From Vibrio tapetis subsp. tapetis (lineage in GTDB: Bacteria > Pseudomonadota > Gammaproteobacteria > Enterobacterales > Vibrionaceae): DNA of 64,000 bases. The notes under the pieces were generated by a model, which saw only the letters and a list, made by a program, of their open reading frames with translations, was not told the origin of the DNA and searched no databases. The stretch spans positions 434,001-498,000 of the forward strand of contig NZ_LT960611.1 of assembly GCF_900233005.1 (NCBI RefSeq), read 5' to 3'. Made by a program: the position numbers and the translations under genes. Of the stretch, positions 20,264 to 30,149 are shown in pieces; position 1 is the first letter of the stretch; each line of letters begins with the position of its first letter.

Positions 20264-22627
20264 ATGCAGCCAACAACCTCACTTCCTATCGATGCCAGTA
20301 GGCAGGAATTCGATCGCCTTGTCTCCCAACACCACCTTGTTGTTGAAGCTGAAACCGGTTCGGGTAAATCAACACGTTTACCGCTTTGGTCGGCAAAATT
20401 TGGTCGAGTATTGGTGATAGAGCCGCGTCGAATTGCGTGTACGTCTTTGGCTGAGTTTCTTGCTAAGTCAGAAGGCTCAGTTTTAGGAGAGCGTATTGGC
20501 TATGCGATTAAGCTTGATGCTCACTACAACGACAATACTCAAGTTGTCTTTGTCACACCCGGTGTCGCGTTAAGGTGGTATTCCGAAAATCGTTTGGTGG
20601 ACTTTGATATCGTGATGGTGGATGAATATCATGAGCGTCGCTGGGATACAGACTTATTAACGGCCTTGCTTAAACAACACAACAGGCATCGGATCATTCT
20701 TACGTCCGCAACAATAGAGAGTCAGCGTTTGGCTCAGTATATTGACGCACAATCGCTGCGGGCGGAAGGTCGCACTTTTGGTGTAGAGATTCACTACAAC
20801 GCCCGAGACGCACACCGACTCCCTGATGCCCGTGATATTGAAAAACGCGTATTTGACCAAATTGTCGAACTTCTACCGACAACCGATGGTGATATGTTGG
20901 TTTTTTTGCCTGGTCGTAAGGAAATTCAACAATGTGTTAGCCTGCTTAATCGAATTGAATCACTTATTGTCGTTCCACTTCATGCGTCGGTGACCGATGA
21001 GCAAAGGCGCATTGCAATGAATCAGCAACCCGGTCAGAAAGTCGTGGTAGCGACGAACGTAGCTGAGACTTCGCTAACCATCCCGAATATTTCTGTGGTG
21101 GTCGACTCAGGCCTTGAAAGGAGAACACTGCAGCGAAACGGTCGTACGGTACTGAGTTTGAAGAGCATCTCTCAAGCGAGTGCGAAACAAAGAGCGGGAA
21201 GAGCAGGGCGAGTAAGAGAGGGCAAATGCATTCGATTATTTGGAGCTAATGCGCCTTTAGAGTTGATGACCCCGCCTGAATTACAACGTGAAGAGTTAAC
21301 GGAGCCTATGCTTGCCTCTGCATGTTGTGGTGAAAATATCGAAGCGCTGACTTTTTTAGATTCACTGCCTGATAAGTCCTTAATCAGCGCTAAAAATCAG
21401 CTATTAACAATGCGGGCCATTGATGAAGCTGGATGCATTACTGAACATGGTAAACGACTTTATCCGTTGCCCATTGATGCTCTTTATGCCGATTTGCTCA
21501 CTCGGTTACCCACTCGTGCATTACAAGAGGCGATGGTGGATTTAAGTGCCGCGTTATCGGTGCCAGCTCGATTGTATAAGTTACCCAATAGTGTTGATGA
21601 CCGGGATGATATAGACCAATGGGAGCGACAGCATTGCGACGCTATGACATTGATTAAATTGGTCAGAGGTGATGTGCCTGAGTGTTTGAATATCGAGCCG
21701 TTAGCGCTTACTGAAGCACAGCAGCTCGCTCAGCAGATGCGTGAAGCATTAGACTTACCAGAATTGTCGGTGGCTTCGCGTTGTCATCGTCAGCAATTGG
21801 CCCGAGAGATTGCTTCTTTGCATCCAGAGTTGGTGTTTGTAAGAAGAGAAAAAAGACGTCAAGCGTTGGGCAATGGATTTAGTGAAGTTAGCGTAGGAAA
21901 AGACAGCCGTTTTAGCGACAAAGCTGAAGCCGCGATCGTGTTAGATCAGCATAGCTTGCCGGGGCGCGGGGTGAAGCAAACCCTCAATCTAGCGACGGTT
22001 ATGATGCCCATCTCGCTGGATGATCTCGTTGCACTCGATATGGGGGAGTGGCAACAAACAGGCACTCACGTAGAGAACAAGCAGGTGATGTCGTCTATGG
22101 CTCGCGTTTATGCAGGGCGAGTAATAGAGCGCAAACATACCCCTGCAACAGGAACCCAAGCCATTATTCAAGCACTGATGTCGGGTAAGCTTTGGCCTGG
22201 GTTTGCTAAATCACGACAGCGGGATATTCAAGTGTGGCAACTGTACGTTGATCTAGGTCTGGCCGATGAAGCACCCAAAAAAGAACAAAACAGACAGAGT
22301 CAGACCAATTTTGAAAAGTGGATGGCACAGCAACTTAACGAATTGGGCATTTCCGAAATGGATGAATTGGTATTGTTTGAGCCAGACGACTTTGGCTTCG
22401 AAGGCATCCCGTATTGGCAGCGCGAAGAATTTGACGGCTTGTACCCCAGTGAATTGCAGTTATCGGATATCAAGTTAACCGTGGATTATTTCCCGAATAA
22501 AAAACTAGTTCATGTGATCCGTCATTCAGGCTTACGCAAAGGCGATCCTAAACGTTGGGAGCTGCCGACTTGGAATGGATGGCGAATTCAATATAAGAAA
22601 GCCAGTCGACTGATAGATATCAAGTAG
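20264..22627 (+). CDS. HrpB-like DEAH-box ATP-dependent helicase
   Basis: 787 residues. Superfamily 2 helicase motifs in order: ETGSGKST (I), EPRRIACTSLA (Ia), DEYHERR (II; Tyr replaces the usual Ala), TSATIES (III), VVATNVAETSLTIP (V), QRAGRAGRVREG (VI). The C-terminal part resembles HrpB, including the closing WPVTQDLKxFW-type region replaced here by PKRWELPTWNGWRIQYKKASR. HrpB-type helicases are not essential and their substrate is poorly known. It is divergent in sequence from canonical HrpB, so I leave the symbol blank. Confidence 0.85.
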   Translation: MQPTTSLPIDASRQEFDRLVSQHHLVVEAETGSGKSTRLPLWSAKFGRVLVIEPRRIACTSLAEFLAKSEGSVLGERIGYAIKLDAHYNDNTQVVFVTPGVALRWYSENRLVDFDIVMVDEYHERRWDTDLLTALLKQHNRHRIILTSATIESQRLAQYIDAQSLRAEGRTFGVEIHYNARDAHRLPDARDIEKRVFDQIVELLPTTDGDMLVFLPGRKEIQQCVSLLNRIESLIVVPLHASVTDEQRRIAMNQQPGQKVVVATNVAETSLTIPNISVVVDSGLERRTLQRNGRTVLSLKSISQASAKQRAGRAGRVREGKCIRLFGANAPLELMTPPELQREELTEPMLASACCGENIEALTFLDSLPDKSLISAKNQLLTMRAIDEAGCITEHGKRLYPLPIDALYADLLTRLPTRALQEAMVDLSAALSVPARLYKLPNSVDDRDDIDQWERQHCDAMTLIKLVRGDVPECLNIEPLALTEAQQLAQQMREALDLPELSVASRCHRQQLAREIASLHPELVFVRREKRRQALGNGFSEVSVGKDSRFSDKAEAAIVLDQHSLPGRGVKQTLNLATVMMPISLDDLVALDMGEWQQTGTHVENKQVMSSMARVYAGRVIERKHTPATGTQAIIQALMSGKLWPGFAKSRQRDIQVWQLYVDLGLADEAPKKEQNRQSQTNFEKWMAQQLNELGISEMDELVLFEPDDFGFEGIPYWQREEFDGLYPSELQLSDIKLTVDYFPNKKLVHVIRHSGLRKGDPKRWELPTWNGWRIQYKKASRLIDIK

Positions 22628-22698
22628 TTGGCGTACAAATTGCTTCATTTCATATAACTTATTGAAAACGGACACCGATTGCCGTGTGTGAGTGATTT

Positions 22699-23469
22699 AT
22701 GAAATACAAACTACTGCTTGTGGCGATATTGTCTCCGTTACTGCAGGCTAAAAGCTTAAGTACCATTTCTAGTTACGAGGATACCTATGTAATTGGAAGC
22801 CATACCAGCAGCGTGAACAGGGAAGTGTATCAAGCGGGTGGGTTTGATGGGGCTGAACAGTTACAGCCATTTGAGGTTAAGTTTCAATTCTCATTTTCAG
22901 TTCCATTATTTCAGCTTACTTCAAATTCATCCATTGCGGCGTCTTATACTCAGGTGTCGCTGTGGCAGGTAGCAAACAATCAGATATCGTCACCTTTTCG
23001 AGAAACTAACTATAAACCCCAAGTGTTTGTCATGTATCGGCCTAACCTGTTTTTTATTAATAATATCGAATTTGGTTATAAACATGAGTCTAATGGACAA
23101 ACGGCTAACTTATCTCGGAGCTGGGATAGAGCCTATGTCGCCCTAGAATTATTAGACGGCCCATTCGAATACGGATTGCATGCCTGGAGTGTCATTGGGC
23201 GTATCGGAGAAAACCCGGATATCTCGGAATATTACGCACCTTGGGAAGCATGGACGAAGCTCTATACTGGTGTGGGCGTATTTGATGCAAGAGGGTTCTA
23301 TAATTTTGATACCAACAAAAGTGGCATTGAGCTGGGGTACACGTTTTACTTCAATGAGCTGATTGGTGTTTATGGGCAAGTTTATCATGGTTACGGTGAG
23401 ACATTGATCGAATATGATCATAGTCATACTCGAGTTGGGCTTGGTCTGAAGCTGGTTAACTGGCAGTGA
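22699..23469 (+). CDS. pldA: Outer membrane phospholipase A
   Basis: 256 residues including a short signal peptide (MKYKLLLVAILSPLLQA). It keeps OMPLA signatures: SYTQVSLWQV, SSPFRETNYKPQVF, and the active site FGYKHESNGQ (His and Ser of the catalytic triad) followed by SRSWDRAYVAL (family Asn position just upstream in ANLSR). It hydrolyses phospholipids in the outer leaflet. It is shorter than E. coli PldA (289), missing residues near the N-terminus before SYEDTYVIGSH. Confidence 0.9.
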   Translation: MKYKLLLVAILSPLLQAKSLSTISSYEDTYVIGSHTSSVNREVYQAGGFDGAEQLQPFEVKFQFSFSVPLFQLTSNSSIAASYTQVSLWQVANNQISSPFRETNYKPQVFVMYRPNLFFINNIEFGYKHESNGQTANLSRSWDRAYVALELLDGPFEYGLHAWSVIGRIGENPDISEYYAPWEAWTKLYTGVGVFDARGFYNFDTNKSGIELGYTFYFNELIGVYGQVYHGYGETLIEYDHSHTRVGLGLKLVNWQ

Positions 23470-23825
23470 TCTTCTGCGAAGAGTTATTTGCTTCATGATT
23501 TAATTTCATTACCGAAATACAGTACATCGTTTTCAAAACTGTTCTTATCGTGTTAATTGTTTGGTTCTATTATGCCCTTTTGGTCGATTTTATAGTCATA
23601 AAAGACCGATGTCTTATATCGTATTGATATATGCGATGTCATGGTCAATAGTAGTAAAACACTATGAGTTGTCTGCTGATATTAGGGTCTTACTATCAGC
23701 AGTTATAGCGCAAGTGACCGTGTGAATTGGCAAAGGATCAATGTTAATAATTCACATGGCTCTACGTTCTACGCCCACAAAAAATACTATAACGGGCTTA
23801 AGCGAACAACATGTCGGGGGGCACT
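23470..23825. other. Intergenic region with a 9-bp inverted repeat
   Basis: No gene is supported here. CTGCTGATA (23673-23681) and TATCAGCAG (23694-23702) form a perfect hairpin with a 12-base loop and no T-tract, so it is not a terminator. It lies about 125 bases before the next gene. Confidence 0.5.
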
Positions 23826-24209
23826 ATGAATAATCAGCATTCATCGGAAATAGTTTTTGATTACACCACCTTTCTTGGCGCAACATGCCGTAAGAAATGG
23901 ACTTTTTTAGAAGCGATGCAATCTTTCGCACCAGTCTTTGGTATGCTTTGGAAAGATAGCGTTAATGAGCTTATGTCAAAGGAAGATCAACTGTGGGAGC
24001 AGGCGTTAACGTCGTTGTCTGCACAAAACAGTGATGAAGCCAATTTGGTGCGCTTAATTAAGCTTGCTCGTGTACAAGGCATTGGAAAGTTGACACTGAA
24101 AATGCCCTATGAACTGGATGTAGAGCAGCGAGATTCCATTGGAAAGCGCAGCCGTTCTGTGATTACGGAATTAGAAGACGACAGTTTTACCGTCGAGATT
24201 GCCGAGTAG
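23826..24209 (+). CDS. Hypothetical protein, 127 residues
   Basis: Not recognised. Soluble, acidic at the C-terminus (ITELEDDSFTVEIAE), with no signal peptide or membrane segment. The start at 23826 (MNNQHSSEIVFDYTTFLG) has a G-rich ribosome site (CGGGGGGC) seven bases upstream; an ATG at 23811 is in frame but has no site. A strong terminator follows, so the gene is probably a separate unit. Confidence 0.65.
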   Translation: MNNQHSSEIVFDYTTFLGATCRKKWTFLEAMQSFAPVFGMLWKDSVNELMSKEDQLWEQALTSLSAQNSDEANLVRLIKLARVQGIGKLTLKMPYELDVEQRDSIGKRSRSVITELEDDSFTVEIAE

Positions 24210-24240
24210 CGTTTTTAAAACATGGCAAGCAACAGACATC

Positions 24241-24268
24241 AAAAAAGGAGGCTTGGCCTCCTTTTTTA
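24241..24268. terminator. Bidirectional terminator between 23826 gene and purC
   Basis: AAAAAAGGAGGC-TTG-GCCTCCTTTTTT, symmetrical with A and T tracts; it serves both convergent genes. Confidence 0.9.
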
Positions 24269-24293
24269 TTTACCTAAATAAGCATCAGTAATG

Positions 24294-25397
24294 TTAATCG
24301 ATTAGGCCGTAATCGCGGCTCAATACATCAATGATTTCAGCTTTAGGATTGCTGCTCAGTTCAATTTTCTTACCGGTGATTTTTTCTGCAATAGAGGTAT
24401 ACGTATTGGAGATATCAATTAACGCTTGTTCTGGAAGTTCGTTGTCACGAGCCAGAGCAAAACGCTCATCCATACGGTCTTTATTTAAAAGAATATCGGC
24501 ATCTTCAAAATGATTGAGTAGGAACTGACGGAAGCCTTCTTTCGAATTCTCAACAATCTTGCCAGCTTGGTACTGTTTTTCATCCCAAATACGAGACGAA
24601 TCCGGAGTACCTACTTCATCCATATAGATGAGTTTTTCTTTGCCTTTTGAGTCATGTACGTAACCAAATTCAAATTTGGTATCAACGAAGATCTGTCCAA
24701 CATTGGCCAGAGCGTTGCTGATGACATCAAAACCTTCAGACAGCAGTTTTTCGTAATGCGCTATATCTTCAGGTTGTGAAAAATTGAATGCTGCGAAGTT
24801 ATTTTCGATATCTTGGCGAGTAATATTCACATCGTCGACAGCCGGTACACCAGGAATTCCTTCTAAAATTCCTTTGGTTGACGGTGTCATTAGCAATTCT
24901 GGCAGAGCTTTGTCTTTTTCTAGGCCTTCAGGCATTTGAATGCCACAGAATTCTCTTTCGCCATTAGCGTAAGAGCGCCACATGGAGCCTGTGATGTACT
25001 TACGGCAAATCGCTTCGATCATGACTGGCTTGGCTTTTTGAACGATCCACACAAACGGGTGGGGAATATCCAAAATGTGGCTATCCGCTAGGCCATTATC
25101 TTTAAACAGCTGGAACCAATGGTTAGAAATAGCATTTAAAGCCGCGCCTTTACCTGGAACGCCCTTTAGGCCTCCTTCAGCACGCCAAATACAGTCGAAT
25201 GCCGAAATTCGGTCACTGATAACCATGATTGCTAAAGGCGCATCAGAGGCGACATCATAGCCTTTTTCTTTGATCAAGCGTTGGCTGTCGGCTTCGGTTA
25301 GCCAATAAACAGAACGAACTTTGCCACTATGGACAGGTTTATCGGTACGAATTGGGAGGTCATCATTTACTGCGAGAACTTGATCGGCGAGGCTCAT
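24294..25397 (-). CDS. purC: SAICAR synthetase (purine biosynthesis)
   Basis: Joins aspartate to CAIR in purine synthesis. It is 367 residues from the ATG at 25397 ([18 protein letters not shown]), preceded by AGGAATG. This is the long form found in Vibrio, not the about 237-residue E. coli form. Motifs include [49 protein letters not shown] and [15 protein letters not shown] PurR-type palindrome lies about 108 bases upstream. Confidence 0.95.
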   Translation of the reverse strand: MSLADQVLAVNDDLPIRTDKPVHSGKVRSVYWLTEADSQRLIKEKGYDVASDAPLAIMVISDRISAFDCIWRAEGGLKGVPGKGAALNAISNHWFQLFKDNGLADSHILDIPHPFVWIVQKAKPVMIEAICRKYITGSMWRSYANGEREFCGIQMPEGLEKDKALPELLMTPSTKGILEGIPGVPAVDDVNITRQDIENNFAAFNFSQPEDIAHYEKLLSEGFDVISNALANVGQIFVDTKFEFGYVHDSKGKEKLIYMDEVGTPDSSRIWDEKQYQAGKIVENSKEGFRQFLLNHFEDADILLNKDRMDERFALARDNELPEQALIDISNTYTSIAEKITGKKIELSSNPKAEIIDVLSRDYGLID

Positions 25398-25504
25398 TGC
25401 GACATTCCTATCTGGTATCAAACGTCAAAAAGAGAAACATACCACCATGGCATGTTTGTGATGTAGCGCATGATACCAGAACTGACGATCTCTGCCACAC
25501 AAAA

Positions 25505-25518
25505 AGCAAACGTTTGCT
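25505..25518. promoter_or_regulatory. PurR operator of purC
   Basis: AGCAAACGTTTGCT is a perfect palindrome that matches the core of the known PurR site (ACGCAAACGTTTGCGT). It is placed upstream of purC, so purine-dependent repression is expected. Confidence 0.85.
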
Positions 25519-25581
25519 CTTTGTGCAGGTTAATTGGCGATAATACTAGCAACTGCAATTGAAGCAGTTGCTTAGCTTCTG

Positions 25582-26019
25582 TTAATGAAATTGATTTTGG
25601 CCGTTTGAAAGGTAGAGCTCGCTATTGGCATCAATGAAAAAAACTTCACAGCCTAGCTGTTTTGCACGTTGTTGCAGGTGCTTTTGATCAATGGCAGAAA
25701 TACTCTGGCTCGCGACAACGGCACTGGCGTTTCCGGCTTGCATTGCTTTTAACACAATTTCTTTCTCGCTCGATAAACGAGAAGCTTGAATGTGAACAAC
25801 ATGCTCTGCTGTAAATCTTAACTGTCTTAAACGGCTAGGACGAGGTCTAGGACACTGTGCAGTAAAAAGTACCCACTTTGCTCGGTGAGATAACTTTGCC
25901 AACCTTGCACTAACTCGTTCGCTTTTAACGAGATCAGTTGAGGCGCTTTTCGTCATCAGGGCAGTGGACACGAAAGCTTGCGAAGTTGGTGTATTTGGTT
26001 GAGCGTTAAGTGAATACAT
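25582..26019 (-). CDS. sulA: SulA-like SOS cell division inhibitor
   Basis: 145 residues from the ATG at 26019 (MYSLNAQPNTPTSQAF), with AGGA eight bases upstream. The central and C-terminal parts follow the SulA pattern: WVLFTAQCPRPRPSRLRQL, HVVHIQASRLSSEKEIVLKAMQAGNASAVVA. SulA blocks FtsZ polymerisation after DNA damage. The sequence is diverged, and the identification rests on this pattern together with a perfect LexA box just upstream. Upstream in-frame ATGs (26040, 26106) fall in or before the LexA box and are unlikely starts. Confidence 0.85.
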   Translation of the reverse strand: MYSLNAQPNTPTSQAFVSTALMTKSASTDLVKSERVSARLAKLSHRAKWVLFTAQCPRPRPSRLRQLRFTAEHVVHIQASRLSSEKEIVLKAMQAGNASAVVASQSISAIDQKHLQQRAKQLGCEVFFIDANSELYLSNGQNQFH

Positions 26020-26039
26020 AATTACTGTTCCTTTATACA

Positions 26040-26059
26040 TACTGTATGTATTTACAGTA
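26040..26059 (-). promoter_or_regulatory. LexA (SOS) box of sulA
   Basis: TACTGT-N8-ACAGTA, a perfect match to the CTGT-N8-ACAG consensus with extended TA flanks, 21 bases before the sulA start. Direct SOS control is expected. Confidence 0.93.
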
Positions 26060-26248
26060 GTTAAAGTTTGAGTGTTTATCAAGCGTTTTTTCCAGATAAA
26101 CATCACAATTATGCAATGGCAAATTATAACTAATTGTTTTTAAGTGTTTTTATTTAAAATGATGAATGAGCCGGTTTGTATGCGATGTTGGCCGAAATTG
26201 ATGAAATTGAGCAGGGATGTCATAGCAACGCTAGCGGGGGAACAGAAA

Positions 26249-26269
26249 AGGCTGAAGAAATTCAGCCTT
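26249..26269 (-). terminator. Terminator of the yhf operon
   Basis: On the minus strand AAGGCTGAA-TTT-TTCAGCCTT is followed by TTCTGTT, about 90 bases after the yhfW stop. Confidence 0.7.
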
Positions 26270-26284
26270 ATACAGTAGTTTTAG

Positions 26285-26315
26285 GGCTCAAGGCTCAAGG
26301 CTCAAGGCTCAAGGC
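26285..26315. repeat. Heptamer tandem repeat (GGCTCAA x4)
   Basis: Four perfect copies of GGCTCAA plus GGC lie in the gap between the yhf operon end and its terminator. It has the same 7-base period as the repeats at 5711, 42421 and 48436. Confidence 0.85.
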
Positions 26316-26356
26316 AAAAGGGGGGAAGCACATGAAAAACCTTAAATCTGTGGCAC

Positions 26357-27598
26357 TCATGTTTGGGGAACTATGCTGAGATCCTTTAAGAAAGAACGTC
26401 CGTTTTGAGGAGGGCTGGCGCCAAAAAATTCGCAGGCACTCGCTCCAACATCCGACATGGTGGCGCGCTCTCCTAGGTCATTTTTGTTTAGATTTGGCTG
26501 GTAAATAAGAAGCGGAACTTGCTCTCTAGTGTGTTTGGTGTGCCCTATAAAAGGGTCATTGCCATGATCCGCCATAACGACCAACACGTCGTTATCGGTC
26601 ATTTTTTCGATGACGTTATTTATGCCCCGATCGGCGCGTTCGAGTACTTTCCAGTACATCCTTGGATCTTGCTGGTGGCCCGACAAATCCGTTTCTTGAA
26701 CATTTGCGCAAAAGAAGCCGTGTTGGTGTTGCGTTAAATCTTGATTAAGCAATTCAAACACTTTATCGGTGTCTACGATGGATGTGTAAGACGTGCCAAA
26801 TCGGTTTTGCACGATGTCAGCCACTTTTCCATACAAAAAGGTAGTGACCCCGTGGTTATGTAACAAGAATGGCGCTTGTGTTGACTCATCTACCCCAAAC
26901 CCAAGGTGGATGACTTTAAAACCGTTTTCGTAAACGCCGGTATCTGGTGTGTTAACGCCAATGAAGGTTGTCACTTTATTGTCATCTTGCTTAACTTCAA
27001 GCGCATCAATAATGGACTGGCTATGTCCTATATGGCCGCCAAAGACAATGTTGCGACCCACCTGATTGGCATTCCGAACGCATCGGCCCATTTTTTCTAA
27101 TGCGTCAAAGCTAATTTGGTCAAGGTTGGCCGTTAGGTTATACACCTGACCGAGGTCGGCTTCTAAGTTGTCGGCAATCACTACGGCATTGTCGACATAA
27201 AGAGCCGCTAAGGAACCTTTGTATAGCCTTTCTACTTGGTAGCCTTGTGCGAATAGTGCTTTTTCGATGCTGTCTATCGATTGATTGAATGGCACAACAA
27301 GAGGAGATTGAGGATGGGTTCCCATGATCTCCTGATGGCCCATAAACGTGTCGCCTCCTTCGTGGGCCAATAACGCGGTGCCGATAGAGGCATTTGGCGA
27401 AGGTTGCATCACAGACTCTGAATTTGGAACGAGGTTAATCAGCCCAAGCCGCTCTAAGGTCGGTAGTTTCTTGAGTGGGAAATGGTTAAGCAGCTTAAGA
27501 GCGGTGTTTGCTCCGGTATCTTGTGGCCTGACGATGGGCACATCAGGCATTTCACCGATGCCAAATCCATCAAGAACGATAATAATAAATCTACTCAT
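26357..27598 (-). CDS. yhfW: YhfW, phosphopentomutase-like metalloenzyme
   Basis: 413 residues, alkaline-phosphatase superfamily like DeoB. Metal and nucleophile motifs: DGFGIGEMPD near the N-terminus, DTGANTAL (phosphorylated Thr region), ADHGNDPFIGHTKHTRE near the C-terminus. The start is the ATG at 27598, inside the end of yhfX, so the two are coupled. E. coli YhfW is about 408 residues. It is the last gene of the operon here, and its substrate is unknown. Confidence 0.88.
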   Translation of the reverse strand: MSRFIIIVLDGFGIGEMPDVPIVRPQDTGANTALKLLNHFPLKKLPTLERLGLINLVPNSESVMQPSPNASIGTALLAHEGGDTFMGHQEIMGTHPQSPLVVPFNQSIDSIEKALFAQGYQVERLYKGSLAALYVDNAVVIADNLEADLGQVYNLTANLDQISFDALEKMGRCVRNANQVGRNIVFGGHIGHSQSIIDALEVKQDDNKVTTFIGVNTPDTGVYENGFKVIHLGFGVDESTQAPFLLHNHGVTTFLYGKVADIVQNRFGTSYTSIVDTDKVFELLNQDLTQHQHGFFCANVQETDLSGHQQDPRMYWKVLERADRGINNVIEKMTDNDVLVVMADHGNDPFIGHTKHTREQVPLLIYQPNLNKNDLGERATMSDVGASACEFFGASPPQNGRSFLKDLSIVPQT

Positions 27599-28766
27599 CA
27601 CACACCTCGTTGCCTAAAGCGTCGTATATTCCTACCAGCTTCGGTTGGCCTGTATGGCAACCTGAAATCAATGCGACATCACTCCGTGTAACAAAAACCT
27701 GAGTGCGAAAAGCCATGATGACGGCCGCACCAATGGGATATTTATCGTCCAATTTGAAGTGATAATCGATGCTCGATTCGTCGTCGTTACTTACCTTGCT
27801 GTAAACAGATTTGGCGAGTTGCCTATTTGACCGTGGGACGATTAAGGCTTTATTGAGATTGCCACGGCGATAAAGCCCGCCACCATAGCAATAACTGCGC
27901 TGGTTAAAATGATGAGATATTTCACTGATATAGAGCATGGAAATTTGCTCACTTTGGCTCCCGTCAACGTTGTTTGGGATCGTCCCTGTTAACGCATGAC
28001 CGGGTTCCGCGTGAGTACCTTGCAAACGAGCAATGTCAGGTAAGGTTTCACAACTGCTAAACGACGGCATATTGAGTTGAAGGTTATCAAACCCTAATGC
28101 ATTCAAAGCATGATATGCAGAGTGCATTGTGCGTACATTATTGGTGGTTTGTGGTTTGCCATCTTTGAGCAGAAAACACGGAAAGTGGGTGATCCCCGCA
28201 ACACGGATATGCTGCATACTTTGCAACTCTTCAATAACGGCTGTTAAGTCAAGTAGCGTAAATCCAGACTCTTGATTAACATAGAGCGCGTCATCGTCTT
28301 GATAGAATTTCAGCATGATGTCTTGGACGATGCCTAACTTGGCCGCCGCATCTGAAATTGATTGTGCTTTTTCTAAACTGGTCACCGTTACGATATCTGG
28401 CTTGCCGACAGATAAAGTTGACTCAATCATAGATTCTGGTAGTTGAACTAAATGTCCTACATGGGCAATTTTAATTCCAGCCTTTTGAAAAAAGCGCACT
28501 TCTTTAAAATCGACACACACGATGCCTTCATAGCCCAAATCATCAACTAGAATTCGGGCTAATACTGGGTTACGACCAATTTGTTTGGTCATCGCGTACA
28601 GTTTGATGTTGTGTTTGTCTGCGGTTTCCTTCAGTTTTTTTGCGTTTTCTATGAAGGAATCTACGTCTATTACGTAGCTGTCAGGCAAAATTTTCCCTTG
28701 TGATAATAACGTAACACTCGCTTCTATAAGCGCTGGGTTGCGTTTTATTAGTGCATCTAAAAACAT
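27591..28766 (-). CDS. yhfX: YhfX, PLP-dependent alanine-racemase-like protein
   Basis: 391 residues. It is an alanine-racemase-type TIM-barrel domain with the cofactor Lys in KLYAMTKQIGRNP, followed by a small C-terminal beta domain. E. coli YhfX is 387 residues and of unknown function. A hairpin with a T-tract separates it from yhfT upstream, which may reduce its expression relative to the first part of the operon. Confidence 0.88.
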   Translation of the reverse strand: MFLDALIKRNPALIEASVTLLSQGKILPDSYVIDVDSFIENAKKLKETADKHNIKLYAMTKQIGRNPVLARILVDDLGYEGIVCVDFKEVRFFQKAGIKIAHVGHLVQLPESMIESTLSVGKPDIVTVTSLEKAQSISDAAAKLGIVQDIMLKFYQDDDALYVNQESGFTLLDLTAVIEELQSMQHIRVAGITHFPCFLLKDGKPQTTNNVRTMHSAYHALNALGFDNLQLNMPSFSSCETLPDIARLQGTHAEPGHALTGTIPNNVDGSQSEQISMLYISEISHHFNQRSYCYGGGLYRRGNLNKALIVPRSNRQLAKSVYSKVSNDDESSIDYHFKLDDKYPIGAAVIMAFRTQVFVTRSDVALISGCHTGQPKLVGIYDALGNEVCDE

Positions 28767-28784
28767 ACCGACGTCTCACTAAAA

Positions 28785-28830
28785 AATGCGCTAACCCGAA
28801 CAGGGGGGGAGGTGGTTGAGTTAGCGCATG
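28785..28830 (-). terminator. Terminator-like hairpin inside the yhf operon
   Basis: On the minus strand ATGCGCTAA ... TTAGCGCAT is followed by TTTTTT. It lies in the 72-base gap between yhfT and yhfX. The loop is long (about 25 bases, C-rich), so it may be a partial terminator or processing site and not a full stop. Confidence 0.65.
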
Positions 28831-28838
28831 AAAGAGAA

Positions 28839-30140
28839 TTAAAGGCTAAATAGCCCAAGGACAAACAGAACGTTGAGTACGATACCCGTAAGAATGGCAG
28901 CCACAGCTGGTGCGGCAATTTTCAATACTGGTCGGCCTAACACTTCGTTGAGGAAGTACAAGATGGCAAAAATGGTAAAGCCTGTTGTTGAGCCCATTTT
29001 CATTACCGCCAATACACCACCAATCAATAATGCAAACTCCATTAAGGTGTTCATTGAATTACGAATGTTATCTGATGCGTTACGAATAGACGGGAAATGC
29101 TCTAGCACTCGGCCTACGCTACGCAATAAGAAAATCTCTAGGCAAATGGTAATGGCACCCAAAAGCGCAGCCACTGGGATGTTTGGTGCTAAATAGCCAA
29201 CAACAAAAACGAATGTCATGCCGACGACACCATACACACCTGTTGCTAACGCGGTGGTTGCAATCAGAGGGATAAAACCTAATCCACGCATGAATTCAGA
29301 CAGGGCGACTTGTTTTAATGCGGCATCTTGTTCCGCTGCATCCGTCAGCTTGTAGGCTTCGGCAAGGGAATAAATCGAGACTTCAGAGCCTGCGAAGATA
29401 CCCGCATTAGACACGGCAGCAATCAATGCACCCGTGACAGCAAGGAAAGGCAGGTGTTTGACGATTCGTTTGGTGCGTTCATCGAAAATACCGTGTAGAC
29501 CAGACATGTCGGGTGGGCTGATCCCTGCTTTTTTGTCTGCTAAGTCTTTACGAATCGCGATAATAATCAGCATTAGCATGCCAATAAAGATCTGGATGGA
29601 TTCAGGGTAGATACCGGTGTATTTGATGACCAACAGTCGAGAAAGCAAAATGACAACAGCGGTTACAGCGCCTGCTCTCCAGCCAAATTGATAGAAGATA
29701 GCCAATAATGGGAATAGAGCAAAAGCCGACATCACAGGCGTACCGAGTTCACCCAACGCACCCAGTGCATCTACAGGTAAACCGGTTAGCACAGTATTGA
29801 CGGCGGTTAGCGAGGTCACCACTAAGATGCCCCAAGTTGCGCCAGCCAAGGCCGCTAAAATTCGGCTGCCAATCATTACGCCTAGTATATCGGTAGGCAA
29901 AAAGAGTAACCAAGGGTTGAGTAGGCCTGTTGATAAGGTGAACGAGATCCCCACTGAAGCAACAAAACCAATAGATAAACCAAACGCAACGGAACCGGCA
30001 TCTCGGCGGCTCATGTTGCCCTCAAATACTTGAGGGAGTATGGGTCTGATGCCATCGTGGAATACCGCGGCGCTCATATTGGCGATCAGTGCGGTCATGC
30101 CACAGAGCAGGGCGACGAGGCCTAAGTTCATAAAGTCCAT
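28839..30140 (-). CDS. yhfT: YhfT, polytopic membrane protein
   Basis: 433 residues with about ten to twelve hydrophobic segments and short loops, the size of E. coli YhfT (434). Presumed transporter of the unknown yhf substrate; no characterised motif is visible. It starts nine bases after yhfU. Confidence 0.88.
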   Translation of the reverse strand: MDFMNLGLVALLCGMTALIANMSAAVFHDGIRPILPQVFEGNMSRRDAGSVAFGLSIGFVASVGISFTLSTGLLNPWLLFLPTDILGVMIGSRILAALAGATWGILVVTSLTAVNTVLTGLPVDALGALGELGTPVMSAFALFPLLAIFYQFGWRAGAVTAVVILLSRLLVIKYTGIYPESIQIFIGMLMLIIIAIRKDLADKKAGISPPDMSGLHGIFDERTKRIVKHLPFLAVTGALIAAVSNAGIFAGSEVSIYSLAEAYKLTDAAEQDAALKQVALSEFMRGLGFIPLIATTALATGVYGVVGMTFVFVVGYLAPNIPVAALLGAITICLEIFLLRSVGRVLEHFPSIRNASDNIRNSMNTLMEFALLIGGVLAVMKMGSTTGFTIFAILYFLNEVLGRPVLKIAAPAVAAILTGIVLNVLFVLGLFSL

Positions 30141-30149
30141 AATGTATCC

